Below the pieces are notes generated by a model, which worked only from the letters and a program-made list of their open reading frames with translations, did not search any database and was not told the DNA's origin. Positions 44,670-57,081 of a DNA stretch of 64,000 nt are shown here, one piece after another. Positions within the stretch are counted from its first letter, which is position 1; every line of letters starts with the position of its first letter. Source of the stretch: Dermanyssus gallinae (lineage: Eukaryota > Arthropoda > Arachnida > Mesostigmata > Dermanyssidae); assembly GCA_003439945.1 (NCBI GenBank), contig QVRM01003920.1, positions 397,501 to 461,500 on the forward strand, written 5' to 3'. The position numbers and the translations under genes were made by a program.

Positions 44670-44975
44670 TGAAACATTTTTAAGGAGGTTGTTTTTTATT
44701 CTAGACCATCCTCCGTCCTTTACGGGTTTGGAACTCAACGTGTGGTATGTCTTCAATGCACCGGGGGCCGGACATGTTGAGGTATCTAGGGTTTCCCAAG
44801 CAGTCCATGTGGCAGCATGGCTGCTAACTCTCAGCGGTATGCTTTATCATCTATTCTCAATGAGCATCGTCCAGAGAAAATTCGATCAACAACAGGGATC
44901 GAACCGGCGACACCCCGGTAGATGACAACTACAACCATAGCGCATTAGTTCCCTAGACCACGCCGCCACTGTCGA
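44670..44975 (-). mobile_element. tRNA-headed SINE, family 3, copy 3
   Basis: 306 bp with a 12-bp duplication (one mismatch). On the minus strand: box A TGGTCTAGGG (44951-44960), exact box B GGTTCGATCCC (44895-44905), then a body of about 200 bp ending CTCCTTAAAAATG. The body is shared with 43976-44285 and partly with 28373-28555. There is no ORF. Confidence 0.83.
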
Positions 44976-45011
44976 TAGTCTAAGATTACTATTACAATGA
45001 TTATTACGACG

Positions 45012-45079
45012 GTCACGACGGTTCAGCTCTGTCCGTTGTGTTCGCCTCTGCCTATTCGTAGACGACGAACACACCGAGC
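45012..45079 (+). repeat. 68-bp direct repeat, right copy
   Basis: Partner of 44583-44650. Confidence 0.88.
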
Positions 45080-46159
45080 TTATTATTAGTATAATTAATA
45101 AGTTAAAGTATTTCGACAGCTACTAAAACGGAGGGTGGTTGTAACATTGCAGTGGTGGTAGTAGTAGTAGTAGTAGAAGTAGAATGCACCGAGATACACG
45201 GCAGAATTGTGGCGATGAAGACCGCAACAGGAAAGCGCTCCTCAGAGATGTTTCTTGTCACTGCACTAGCACCCCACAGCCAGCTGTGTGGGGTATCGGT
45301 GCTAATTACAACGCTTTTGTTTGTCGTCTTCCATACGACTCGTTAGCTACGCCGCACCAGCATTGCATCGTTACTTACTACAGGTCCGTGCCGGCTCTAG
45401 CTTCGTGGTAGTGCCACCGTGCCGCCGTGGCTGTAATCAAGATGACGAATTTGAAAGTTTCAGAACCTACAAGGAAGCGCCTCAAGGCAAACAGTATAAT
45501 GAACAGAGTATCGTTTGAGATGTCGAGATTCACCAGCCATCATCAAAACAAGCCTTATAATGAATGATATGTTCCACTACTAACGTACGTACAATTAGTC
45601 GTGCGGATAGACTCGACGCAGAAGATACAGACGACTTTCATGGTGAAGCGTTGCGAACTGAGTACTGCCTGGATGAATTGCCACGAACGCGCTATGAACG
45701 CAGATGGATGACTACTTGTTCTTCTCTTCGTAGCTCAAAACTTGTTTGTCGGTAGTTTATTTATTTCGTTTTAAAGTCAAATCGATTTAGGCATTTCTGG
45801 CCGACAGCCAGGACAAAGAGAGCTCTGCAAAAGCCGCCTTTCGACAAAATGGCCAAATGGATATATTGGAATGGCGCCTGTGTGCTACATCATGAATTCG
45901 ATTACGATTGATGAGGTGTCAAAGAGTGTTAGAACACCTAAGTACGCACCCATATGAATTGATGGCATCGAAAGTTGCAAAACTAAAAAGCAAAACCAGG
46001 CACAAACTGTGTCAGGTTTTTTGACATTGCGCCACGTTACTTCCATATTTTCATACACATGATTTATTTTATGTGCATGATAATGTACCCAATTTTACTA
46101 GACTGGATAAAATATACAAAATACCCGTATAATCAATGTCACTAAAGCCCCGTAATGAT
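45080..46159. other. no gene recognised
   Basis: Contains a (GTA)n near 45155-45180 and several short frames; nothing supported. The end may include the LINE 3' UTR. Confidence 0.4.
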
Positions 46160-46730
46160 TAGAAAATGCCATGATATCTTACACATATACCATAACAATA
46201 TCTACAAACGAATGTGTCACGGGGTTCATGGCAAGCATCTTTCAGGCATAGGAGGTGGTTAAAACCGTGCACGCTAAACGAGCGGTTATGTGCCTGTTTG
46301 TCCAGCCCGTGCCCTTCCATTCTGAACTAACGTCTGCTTCTGTCATACACAAATAAAGGTCGATTTCTGCCATCTTCTCTTCAAATTGCCGTATCAACTC
46401 GCTGTATGCGGGGATTTCTGGAAGCGCAAACTAGTTTTTGATCTGTTCCACGAATAGTCGAGCATTACACAGCAAAGTACGTGAGGTGGTTGTTGCTGAC
46501 GTATATATCCCTAGTACCCGTTTCAACAAAGGTGGTTTTACCCAATCGGGTGCACCAAGTTCAGCCGAGCTTAGCCTTGCCCACACAAGCTGAATCCCGT
46601 ATGATAAAATTGGCGCTATTCTCATGTACCATAGAGCTGGCGCTGTCTTAATCGAGAGCATAATCTGGGGCCTTTTGAGGGCTGTCGCCGCGATCAAGGC
46701 TTTTCGAGTACTTCCACATTATCATCATAC
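46160..46730 (-). pseudogene. I-like LINE, C-terminal end
   Basis: Minus-strand reading: ALKRPQIMLSIKTAPALW, MRIAPILSYGIQLVWARLSS, LLKRVLGIY. After frame changes comes a Cys/His end, DTFVCRYCYGICVRYHGIF, matching the cluster CxCxxCxxxCxxYH of the ORF at 6614-7972. The last Cys is not seen. An AATAAA-like A-rich 3' region follows near 46070. Confidence 0.8.
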
Positions 46731-48427
46731 TTCACTCGTATTGAGTATGCATATAACATAGACACTTATACTATTACATTATATGGAACAAAGGGCGTAT
46801 CCACTTTACAATCCCCAAAATTATTTCCTGGTTGTTTATCCGTGGTGCACCTATTTCCCTTTAATGTGTAAGTCATACCCGTTAACTAAGAATCTCACTG
46901 ATAAAAAGCACACTATCTTTGACGCAATGGGCAAGTCTGTGTTAATGTGCATTTGATTGCCATTACATATGTCTGTGGGCGTTTCTTCTTTTCCTTTTTT
47001 AATCGGTAATTGTTCCATATAACTATCGGGCTAGGCCATAACATTTGTAGGTAGTACGTAGACAGGTAATTCAGTTGGCAGGTAGACTGTATTACTGTTA
47101 CATGCACACACACACTCACGCATGTGATCTGCACTGCTTCTGCCTCTGCTCTCACTCTTATGAAAAATGTTCCTGTACTGAACTCGACGTCTGAGTCAGT
47201 CGAAGAAGACGGCCGGGAACGCACAGCTTAGCCCTCAGGTTCAGTCCGGTCGCACGGCGTCGAGCCGAGACGGGACGGGCCGGGTGGTGCCAGGCCAGGC
47301 CAAGCGTTTGTCACCCCGGGCCGAAGGCAGCGTTGTGAATGGCGACGCCATTTCGAAAGCCCGGCGGTGAGCGGTGGGCGACAGGGCTCTGGTGAATGAA
47401 GGGGAAAGCCGTAGAAGAAGCCGCATTTAGCCCTACTTTGGTTGCACTGACTGACTGACTGTCTGTCTGACACACTGTATGTCTGTCACGGCATGTGTGT
47501 ATGGAAAAACTGCCTACAGGAGGCATGTACACGTACGAAGGGGAATGGATGAATGAATTTGTCGGCTGATTTAAAGTCTCCGTCGATGCAGAAGCGAACG
47601 GACGGGTCGGTGAGAAGACGGGCCACTGGGTGCTGGACGAGAAGCCTGGCAAAGCGAACCCACCCGCAAAAGCAAGAAGACGGGTGGTCGTCGTCGTTGG
47701 TCGGTTGAATTCCTTTCCTGGACGACCCCTCGGAAGGACTCAGGAAAGAGAAAGGCCAAGAGATGGGCAGGCCAAGCAGAGCTAGGTAAGAACCCCCTGG
47801 TGTGTGTCTGGGCAGTGGTCCAGGACCTCCCCATCCCCAGAGGAAGATAGACTGGGACAGACGGAGAGAGAGAAAGAGAGAGTAGGAGAGGGACGGCTAA
47901 AGGAGTCAAATGCCAAAAAGAGAAATTCGGGGATATAGTAGTAGTAGTAATAGTCGTAGTCGTATGCCTAGTGTGGACAACAACGACAACGAGATCGGTA
48001 TCAGCGACGGCGATGGCAGTGACAGCCTGGGCCCCAAGTACATTGGCACTGTCCTGATCGAAAAAAGCTGGTACGCGTACGAGAAAAGAAGTAGTCTCCG
48101 TTCCTTTCGTCGTTGCCGTCCTGGTCGTAGAGGAAAAATGAGGTCATACGTACTCCTTCCACATTTCGCAATCTCCATCTTACCGTCACACAAACGCACA
48201 CCCCCTTACCTGACCGTATTGCCCCGACCCAGCTTTACCTTCTGCATATCCTCCTGCCTCGCTTTCTTTGTTCTTGCTTGCTGCATGTAGGGAATAGCTC
48301 GTGTTTTGTTTTTCCTCAATAGCTGCTGCTGTTGCTGCTGTTATTCCCTTTATGTGTAGTCCCATGCATTTCGTGCACGGCAAAATGCATGCTGATACAG
48401 CGCTGCTGAAAGCAAGCGCAAGGGCAG
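46731..48427. other. GC-richer block from about 47.1 kb, no proven exon
   Basis: Overlapping frames on both strands (for example 47311-47652 and 47571-47909 on minus, 47910-48290 on plus) show Ser/Pro/Arg bias from composition. No recognised domain. It could include a UTR or first exon; unproven. Confidence 0.4.
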
Positions 48428-48475
48428 CAACAACAACAACAACAACAACGACAATAACAACAATAATAAAAACGA
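48428..48475. repeat. (CAA)n/(AAT)n microsatellite
   Basis: CAACAA run with ATAACAATAATA at the end. Confidence 0.88.
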
Positions 48476-48907
48476 CTGTACAACGACAAGCACCACCAGC
48501 AGAGTTCCAATTCCAGCGGCAATGGAAGCAACAGCACCGCTGCTTCGCCCTTTCAGATCATAGCTGGCCACTCTAAGATCCGGTGATGCCTGCCTGAAGA
48601 TTCGTTTCAATAAATCTATCCAGCCCAACAATCTGTCTGCCTGGCTGCTGCCGCTCGAATACCTTGTTCGTATAAGCCACGCACAAAACTCAATCGGATC
48701 TGCGGGCAGACCTTGTGCGAGATTGATTGACCTGTTTCATGGCGGTCATGACGAAGCCGAACAAATGTCGTAATAACAGGGTAACGTAACGTACGCTGGG
48801 AAGGGACGATGGTTTGCCACGTGCAAGAACGCCGTTCGTGTCCTGCAAAGAGGCCGATATCGTTGTTGCTTTGTTGTATTTTTGGCACTGTATTAAACTA
48901 GCTTAGA

Positions 48908-49029
<122 letters not shown>

Positions 49030-49132
49030 AACACGTTTCCCTATATTTCAATTATTGAAGCAGGAAATATATATTTATGGATAACTGGCTAAATAAACTA
49101 AACTATATATATATATTTATATATATATATAG

Positions 49133-51499
49133 CGCAAAAAAATAGCAACTCATGTTTTTTGGTGATAATTTCGGCTTGATTTATTTGAATGGCTTGAAAG
49201 TTTAAGGGTATGATGAGCATGGCGAACCACGAGTATGGTGTTAATTGCAATCTCACAATCAGTTCATACAAAAAATAAAACAAGTGTGACAAGGCAGTGT
49301 TGCAAAATATTAGCAACAATAACATGGTAACCACACAGCTCTTGTTTGTAAAGGATAGTCGATACTACAGCTGATATACGATTTCGGGGATCAAATGTCG
49401 GGAATATTGTTTAGCTAAATCAATCGTTCTATAGCTGCAAAATATTCTACAGCTCAGTCGCTGTTCCGGACTAACGCCGAAGCTTATGTTTGGGTAATTT
49501 AAGTTAAATAATCAAATTATAAAATATTGCACAGTTTTCCTATAGGAGACTCTAACTTTAAGATCAAATATATATGGAAGGGCCACGTCGATATTAATAA
49601 GAAGAAGATGTATGCGTCCGGCACCTGCGCCACAAACCTTAAGACCCATTGCGAGCGTTGAGATAAGTTTTGTGCTAAATATATGTTAAATAAATGAAGA
49701 TGTTAGTAAAAAGAGGACGCCTCATGACAGGCACTTACTCAGTAAGTATTGGAGGAGCATACGTTGGCGATACCGATGTTTAGGTTACATATATGCTGCC
49801 CCTCTAAGTGTCCCTGATATGAAAGTATGACATATGCATTTAGATATACATGTGTAAGCGAATAATAAATAAATCAATGGGAAACTACGAGTATTGATTA
49901 TTTTTCCGACTGAGCCGATCTTTTCATTGAAGGTGTAAAGGTAAGCATTGCTAGTAGTTACAAAAGTCACAGCGTAAATTCACAGCTTTCAAAAAGACGC
50001 GAGACGCAGAAGCTCCATAATATAAACATGCAGCAAAGCGATAAGTAGCGGTTGCTTACAGAATATAATCGTGTTAAAAACCTATCCAGTCTGGTTGGCC
50101 TGTCCGGTTATACAGGACTGGTACTTTTTCCCCATAAAATTATCATATATTTTAATTCGTGTATATGACTACTGCACTTGTGTCGTATGACTTGCACGCT
50201 ATGTATTATTTACAACAAACATATGACTGCAATAAACATATTGTTTGCAAGCGTGTAGAGACTGTCTATAACCACTAATGACATTAATGGTCTTTTCAGG
50301 CTTGCTTGTAGCCGAACGTGGCCCACTCTGCAAAAAAAAGAGGGCTGGTAACGTAACAGTCTGCAGGGCCTGTGTATAGTAGTGTATTCACTTTAGAAGA
50401 ATGACATGAAAGAGAAGCTAAACGCTAAATATAGATTCTAATTTCCATACACATTTGGACAGTCGGCGAAACGGTGCCTATGACTACATTGGATGTTAAT
50501 TACATGGTTGATGAGATGCACTGCGGTACAGTCAGCCAGAATGCCAGAGCGAGAGAAATATGAGATGTAACGAAATATCTCGATCAAACCGCCGCCCTGA
50601 CGACAGAGGGGCACCTAAAATACCACCTACATGCAGAACACTCGCTGCTGCTGCTACTGATGCTATTTGAGGAGGAGCCCTATTCTGATTGGAAGGGAAC
50701 ACGGACGAGGAGCCCGTCAATGCATGTGACTACCTTACCTTTACCGTCATTGCTGTTGTTGTCGTCGCCGCCATCACTCGCATACGTGACAAAGATATTC
50801 GTACGCACGGGCCGACGGACACAGCAAACAAGCCCAAGAATTAGTAAATACAGAAGCAAATCCATGTATTGAAGTACACACCGAAGTATACATACATACG
50901 CTCACACAGACGTACGTGCACACGTGCATACTCTAGCAACAAAGCAGGTCTGTCCTGCTCAAAAACAAACCATGCGCCGGGACAGCACGGATGCCGTAGT
51001 TCATCGACCCTGTTTCGTAATTTGTTGCATCTGTTGATTTATTCTCTTTCGTTATTCTTTTAACCTTACTTTGAGTTTTGCCTCTTTTCCTTTTCGCCTT
51101 GTCACACTGGCATCTACTTCATCGCGCAATAGTAGTCAAGTAGCTTTTTCTTCAGAGGAGTAACTAGGAAAGCGCTTTGCACACACGGGCATCACCCAGG
51201 AAGCTCGTCGGAAATGTGGGGCTCCGAGTGAGGGACTAAAAAACAGTCGTTTCCCCTCACCCCCACAGACCGGGAGCTACCACCGCAAACATTTCAAACA
51301 ATTGTGAGGGAGAACGTGGATATCTACTGACGGTTTGCTTCGTCTCTGGGGGCCTGGGGCGCGCGGTACGGCGGTTATTTGGATTTTACTGTGTATTATA
51401 ACCTTGCTCATCTCTGTAAAAATGATCAGACTGCATTGACTTGAACACTTTATGCAGGGCCGCCCCAGCATATTCAACGTTATTCTTACTAAAAACGTT
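49133..51499. other. no gene recognised
   Basis: AT-rich to about 50.5 kb, then a GC-richer patch (50.5-51.0 kb) with short frames. Nothing supported. Confidence 0.45.
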
Positions 51500-51960
51500 G
51501 TGAAGGGATGCTGCTTGGTTCATCCTGGGCACTCCGGAATCGTCTGTACCACAGCGTTCTAGAGTCTATTGCTGCAGTGGACGCACCTGGAGCTGCTTTC
51601 TCGATTCTATACAAGTAGGACTGATGACTCGTTACTACGGGGGCGGTATGGAAGGTAAGCTCTCCCCCGGGATGAGTCAGCTAGTCATGGATGTTTATTC
51701 TAAGTCTGCGAAGACTAATGCCTCAAGCACTCTCCTCGGGCCAAGGAAGTGTCCTCCCTTGAAGCTAACTTTAGATGGCGTTGGCATCAAGGTCTTTCAT
51801 GCCGCCCGCTATCTGGAAATATACCCGAACAGGGATTACAAGGCACACTCTACATGCAACTGGCAGATAAAAGCCTCTAAGGTCTCGCACAAGATAGCCC
51901 GGCTGGGGCTAAAACAACGACGGTTATCTACGGCCGATGCAACAACAAGATGAACAACTA
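51500..51960 (+). pseudogene. R1-like LINE RT fragment
   Basis: Frame from about 51508 reads LLGSSWALRNRLYHSVLESI and AVDAPGAAFSILYK, aligning with the R1 motif GxxQGSxLGPxLWNxxYDxxL and the start of the YADD strand. The ORF from 51624 continues with KTNASSTLLGPRKCPPLKLT, VFHAARYLEIYPNRDYKAH and KASKVSHKIARLG. That order (LKLTLDG, RYLGI, H, ARLG) is the post-palm RT of R1-type LINEs. The catalytic YADD is not readable, and frames are broken. Confidence 0.75.
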
Positions 51961-54288
51961 CGGCCTATAAGAGCCAAAAAGATGCCTTTTTATGTCGGTG
52001 GCCGGGACTATAGTTTTATTTGTAATTCCGGTATGACCGTACTTCCGCGGTTAGAACGGGGCGACGCTGCACAATGCCTAACGCAGGGCCGCTCTGGATC
52101 TTAATAGCACATAGAACAATCAGTACAGTGGTTGTCCTCGTTCTGGCTAGTACAGTTCCCTGGGACCTAAAAGCTATTGAACGACGCCGCTTGTGGGAAG
52201 ACGCAACAAACAGGCGCTGAAAGAGAAAGAAGGGAAAAGGGCCTCCAAACCTGCAGGATTATCTAGGGCTGATGACTGCACACTTGAATTGCTGATACAG
52301 CTCATTATCATGTCACTTGATGACTGGCACAGTATTGCTCGTACTATGTAGAACATTCTGCGCGCAAGGTTAAGGTTAAACCATTATTACATAACATTGT
52401 TTTTTAGGGCGTCCTGGGGTAGTTAAGTTGTTAAACTACTCTTGATCTGAAATTTGAAGCTATATTTACGCAGTTCCGAAACGGATGTAGAAATAGGGGA
52501 CGTGACTAGTTTTTAGTATGTTGGAACTTTGAACATAACGGTCGTCGCAATAGTTTTAGTGAGCACGGCCGGAGCCCCCATACAAAGCGACTTCCGGCTT
52601 ATCGGAAAAGCAGGCGTTAGCATCCAGCGCGAGACGTAAAAGATTGTTTCGTTTGCACTTTTTAACTGTCCGATGTCTGGGCCTGAACGCTGAAGACTCG
52701 ATCGGCAACGTAGGCGTTGCCAATCATTAATATCGCGTTTTCTAGGCGGAATGTTTCGAAGGCCCTCGGCCTTCTATTGAACCCATTTAGGTATCCCGTT
52801 GGTATCGTTGTGCGCTCTTTTCGAAACCCACATTTGATGTTGGTAAGGAGGTCGTTACACTCTGCAAAGTTTTATGAGGTGTACCTCTACGATGGACCCA
52901 GAATCTCTGGCCAAAAGGCCGAGCAGGCAGATTTGGCGGTCGCAGGTGGGGCTCTTCGGAATCGGCATGAGGTTTGCGACCTTTCAATCGGCAGGTAACG
53001 AACCCAAGCCAAGTCGTCCTGAGTGCGTCGCGTGGCCCGAGAGGACTGTGCACTCTACCTCCAAAAGCTTTGGCGGCTTCAGCAACCCCCAAAGTCCATC
53101 AAATTAACGTCTGAAGAGCGGAGCAGCGGCGAAGAAAATGTTGCTGAAAGGGTGTCTTTACTCATCTAGATAAAATAGTGGTCGTTGAAACATTCTTCGT
53201 CCTACAGTTCTATATCGCGTGTCAATGTTAGGTTGATGCAAGAGCTGCGTCCTCCTCTGCGAAAAAAAGAAGCGCCAGTGTTATTAAATATCAGATCGTC
53301 TGGCGTTATCTATTCGAGGACTGCTAACCCTCTCTAGTTGGTGTTGTCGGAGGCTCGACGATTTTTCGCCTGGCGTAAAATATTCTCGATGTTTTTGAGG
53401 TGGTGCCCTCCACAATGTTCTTTATAATTTGTCGCATTAATTAAGATACGCCTAGGCGGACATCCGCCTCTTCAGCAGAGTGTAAGATCTTAAAGACACT
53501 TGCAACCCCTTCCGATGCTGCATCCGCTACCACTGGCCACACCTCACTATTACGCAACTTCCAGACATGAGTAACCCTGACCTGGTGGGCGTCAGAGTCC
53601 ACTTAAGTACCCAGGTCCTTGATCGTATCCGCATACAACTTCCCTTCTTTCATTTATAGGAGATTAGGGTGGTGCATATTTACGCTCTAGAGCGGCCAAC
53701 TTCCATCTGCTCCTCTTGACCTGTTCAAGTACGCTTAAGTTCAGAAACGCTTAGTTCAGGAGGTCCTTATCCTGAATTGGTGTAGCGTCCTTAAGTAGGT
53801 GTAGCGCCACAAGATTTTCGGTGGCTGATCTGCCGTCCTCTCTTGCCTCGCTAATGAAGTGTAAGAAAACCGCTCATCTTCTTGACCGGTTTCGTCGCCA
53901 ATTGCCTGAAATTGGAAGACTATCTTTCTCCATGTGGCATCGCCGAAAGGATCGTGTTCCTGGCCACCATAATCCCTGGAAGATGATTTCCTCCACGATG
54001 CTAGTCCCGAAAGCCCTCACCTTCGTGTAGGCGGCAGGTGGCCAATCTCGCGGTCAGTCTATTCGCGCGCCGAAATCGGGGCTAACAAGTTTTCGAACAT
54101 GCGAAAAAGTTCGCCTCCTTGGCGATTACTCGACAGAGCTCACCGGCGAGCTTTTTCATCTCGGCAAGAAATTCGCTGATGCGGCTTCATAAGGCCCTTG
54201 GGAGCACGCGTCCATTTACTTTTAATACTAACAGTAGACTAAACTAGTCGAGGTAGCTAGCACCAGAATTGCAATAACTAGTTATACG
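51961..54288. other. no gene recognised
   Basis: Minus-strand fragments near 52750-53050 and 53700-54000 have long frames and might be an unknown retroelement, but no motif is definite. Confidence 0.35.
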
Positions 54289-54385
54289 AGAAAATGTTTT
54301 TTTATGGGAGGTTAGGAAACCCTAATGTACTATCGCTACTGGCAACTAACAGTACTCAGTTTGGGACTTTCGCCTTCCGAACCCC
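54289..54385 (-). repeat. dispersed short element, family 4, copy E (diverged)
   Basis: Starts with T7 (A tail on minus), ATGGGAGGTTAGGAA, CTACTGGCAACTAACAGTAC. These align in order with the inverted forms of copies B and C. Confidence 0.5.
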
Positions 54386-54574
54386 CCCCTTCCCCCAGAG
54401 TTTGAAAATGTGTGCCATTCTTTCGAAACCGTGGGAGGGGAGCCTCGTGTTCCGCCGGCTTTCACGGATCTTATCCTGGCCTCAGCTCACGAACCCAAGG
54501 GGATGTCTTGAGTCGTTGCCTCGAGCTGCCATAGCCCCCTGCTACTTCTATAGCGAAACCCGTCGCGTTATCCG

Positions 54575-54665
54575 TTTTACGTTCGCTGTCAATCACATCG
54601 GCATCGAGACTCGCATGCTCCGTCCCCGCTGTGCGCAAAATAATTTCCCCTCTTACCCCCAGAAA
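54575..54665 (+). repeat. dispersed element, family 5, tail fragment
   Basis: ACATCGGCATCGAGACTCGC, GCTGTGCGCAAAA and CCCCTCTTACC align with the end of the 31.4-kb copy. Confidence 0.55.
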
Positions 54666-55227
54666 GGAATTACTAGTAATACCAGAAGTACCAGCTATAC
54701 CAGCACCGTCAGCGACCGAGAGTCAGCAAGCAATATCACCGGATTTCGTTCGTTAGGGCACGTACATATGTCGGAAGTCAAGGGAAGAAACAATGCATGA
54801 ATGAATCCGTGGCAGAACAGCGAGGCTAGGCAGGATGCAACGCAACACAAAACAGACCGAGAGACAGACGACGCCGCGCCTAACTGAACTATAAGCGACT
54901 TTTAGGTTGCAGCTCACCATTTTTTTGCTGTCGGCCATGGTTTCCTTAAGATTCCCTCACTTTCTGAGCCAGTGTAGCCCCTTCTCCAAGCCTCTTTTCG
55001 CCATTTTCGCAGCATCGCGGCCATATCCGAAATTACTCTTTCCTCCGTTCTACATTTTTCATCTAATGTACGCGTCTACGCTTCTCTGACCCTAACTTCT
55101 CTTTTACCTACCTGCCGTTTGTCTGACACGTCAGTGCTTATTTATCTCCAGGCATCAACGCGGTAGTGAATCAAAGCCTTTCTAGAACACGCGCTCTACT
55201 GATAACTTATTAATATAAAAATACAAT

Positions 55228-55256
55228 TAAAACTATATATATATATATATATATAT
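55228..55256. repeat. (TA)n microsatellite
   Basis: About 13 TA units. Confidence 0.9.
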
Positions 55257-55488
55257 TTTTAATTGTTGTTAGGTAGACAGCAATTTACATAGTCGTTGTG
55301 TTCTACACCGAGCGATGCCGATTGGCACGTCGTTGTTGGCAGCATTGCGTCAGCTTTGAAAGAAACTGAGCCGAAACGAAGCCCTCAATTCGGTCCTATC
55401 CATTCTCAGCGCTAAACACGCACACTGGTTTACTTAAGCACAGTTCCTGTGCAATGCTCGTTCCGCAATTAAGGATATGACGTTGAAC

Positions 55489-55557
<69 letters not shown>

Positions 55558-55635
55558 ATTATATATATACACATATATATATTTATATATATATATATAT
55601 ATATATATCAAAAGAGAAATTACTTACTCTCCCGC

Positions 55636-55669
<34 letters not shown>
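55489..55669. repeat. (TA)n microsatellite cluster
   Basis: Several TA runs with short interruptions. The open frames through it read Ile-Tyr repeats and are not genes. Confidence 0.93.
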
Positions 55670-55674
<5 letters not shown>

Positions 55675-56868
55675 CTTAAGTAAATGCCTCTCTAGTAATA
55701 AACGCTTTCCCAATGTTATGTTTATCGTTCCGCCGTTTAATTAAATGATCCCAAAAATAATTTGCTTTTTGTGTGGAAAAACCTAACATTTATGTGCCGC
55801 TCATCACCAGACGGAATTTAAACACACCCCGTTCATGTGATGATAAAGTTAAGGGTATTATCTCAATGCAAAAGGTAAAGTTGCTTGATAAGCGTTAATG
55901 ACGAAAGCCCGTTAACGCTAGATCTCGCAAATTCTAGTTACTCTATTATGCAGTATTTAGTTCACCTGGATAAGCGTAAAATACCTCAGTAGCTCATATT
56001 ACATACGCTTGTTAGAACGTTATCCGATCTTCAGCTGGGTCGTAATTGCGTTTGAGAATATCGGAAGTTTAGAGCCCACATACATTTTGTTAGGATCTGG
56101 TAACCATGGCTAGATGTATGTCTAAAAAATGTACATACAACCAAACAAACTGCACTAAACTGCGAGGCCATAATAGTATTAACGAACGGGGAAACGTTCT
56201 TACTACCTCATAACGCACTTTATTGTACACAGATATAAATTTGTAGTTTTATTGACCAATTATTGGTTTACATATATACACTTTAGGCATCGAATTCCCA
56301 GAGTTGAGACAACGGAATTGCTCTTTTGCAACGCTGAAGGTGATATAGATCGCACGGGCGGCCACAAAGTTATATATATAAGTACATATACACTCCGGCA
56401 AGATCTCATAAAACCTCTCGCGCACACAGATCTTCAGGTAAAAGCCGTGGACGGCAAATCTGGTGACTAGATGTCGGCTCTCATAACTGCAGGCTCTCCA
56501 CGAATCCGACGTCATTGCTGTTGTTTCATTGAACAGCGGATAAGCAGATATCATTTTGCCATCTTACATTTGTTTGCCAGCTACCTTTTGCCACTTTCAG
56601 GTCGCCATTGTAGGTTCTACCTCTGTAAAAGCTTGATCAAGTTCAGCAGGCTGTGAGAGTATCAGTTAATTAGCTGGATCATCATAATAACCCACCTTTG
56701 CACATTTTTATTATACCGTCGGTAATTCAATCCCGACAAGCAAGCTTCATCATTTGGGCGGCCCCAGCAACACTATTGCATTTTCCCGCTGCAATAAATG
56801 GCTTAGGAGGGCGAACTGATTCCGCAACTTAATAGAGACGCATTTCAGTTGTAAGTTGTCTGGCTCCT
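55670..56868. other. no gene recognised
   Basis: AT-rich; no supported feature. Confidence 0.45.
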
Positions 56869-56882
56869 AGTCCTCGGAGAAA
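56869..56882. repeat. SINE target-site duplication, 14 bp, left
   Basis: AGTCCTCGGAGAAA, identical to 57068-57081. Confidence 0.94.
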
Positions 56883-57067
56883 TCGAGCCCAGGGGCCGTG
56901 GTGGATTCGCGCGCGCCCTGCGACCGAACGAGACACCTGGGTGCACGGGCTCGATTCCGCCATTGCACATTTATATTTATTGGGGTCCGGTTTTTGAAGC
57001 AAGGCAAGAGCGGTTCCGTGGACGTTAGATGTTGGCTGATAGTCAGCCCGAAAAAGTTACCCTTTTA
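56883..57067 (+). mobile_element. tRNA-headed SINE, family 2, copy 2
   Basis: 185 bp with a perfect 14-bp target duplication. The tRNA-like head begins TCGAGCCCAGGGGCCGTGGT. Box B is GGCTCGATTCC with one change, and the body is shared with 11605-11781. Near the 3' end lies a perfect hairpin, GGCTGA TAG TCAGCC (57034-57048). The tail is TTACCCTTTTA, not poly(A). The terminal hairpin may be the LINE enzyme's recognition site, an inference from known SINE/LINE tail pairs. Confidence 0.92.
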
Positions 57068-57081
57068 AGTCCTCGGAGAAA
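57068..57081. repeat. SINE target-site duplication, 14 bp, right
   Basis: Partner of 56869-56882. Confidence 0.94.

Noticed and set aside
52700..54100. Minus-strand retroelement
   Set aside because: Long frames but no definite RT, endonuclease or zinc motif; left unassigned.
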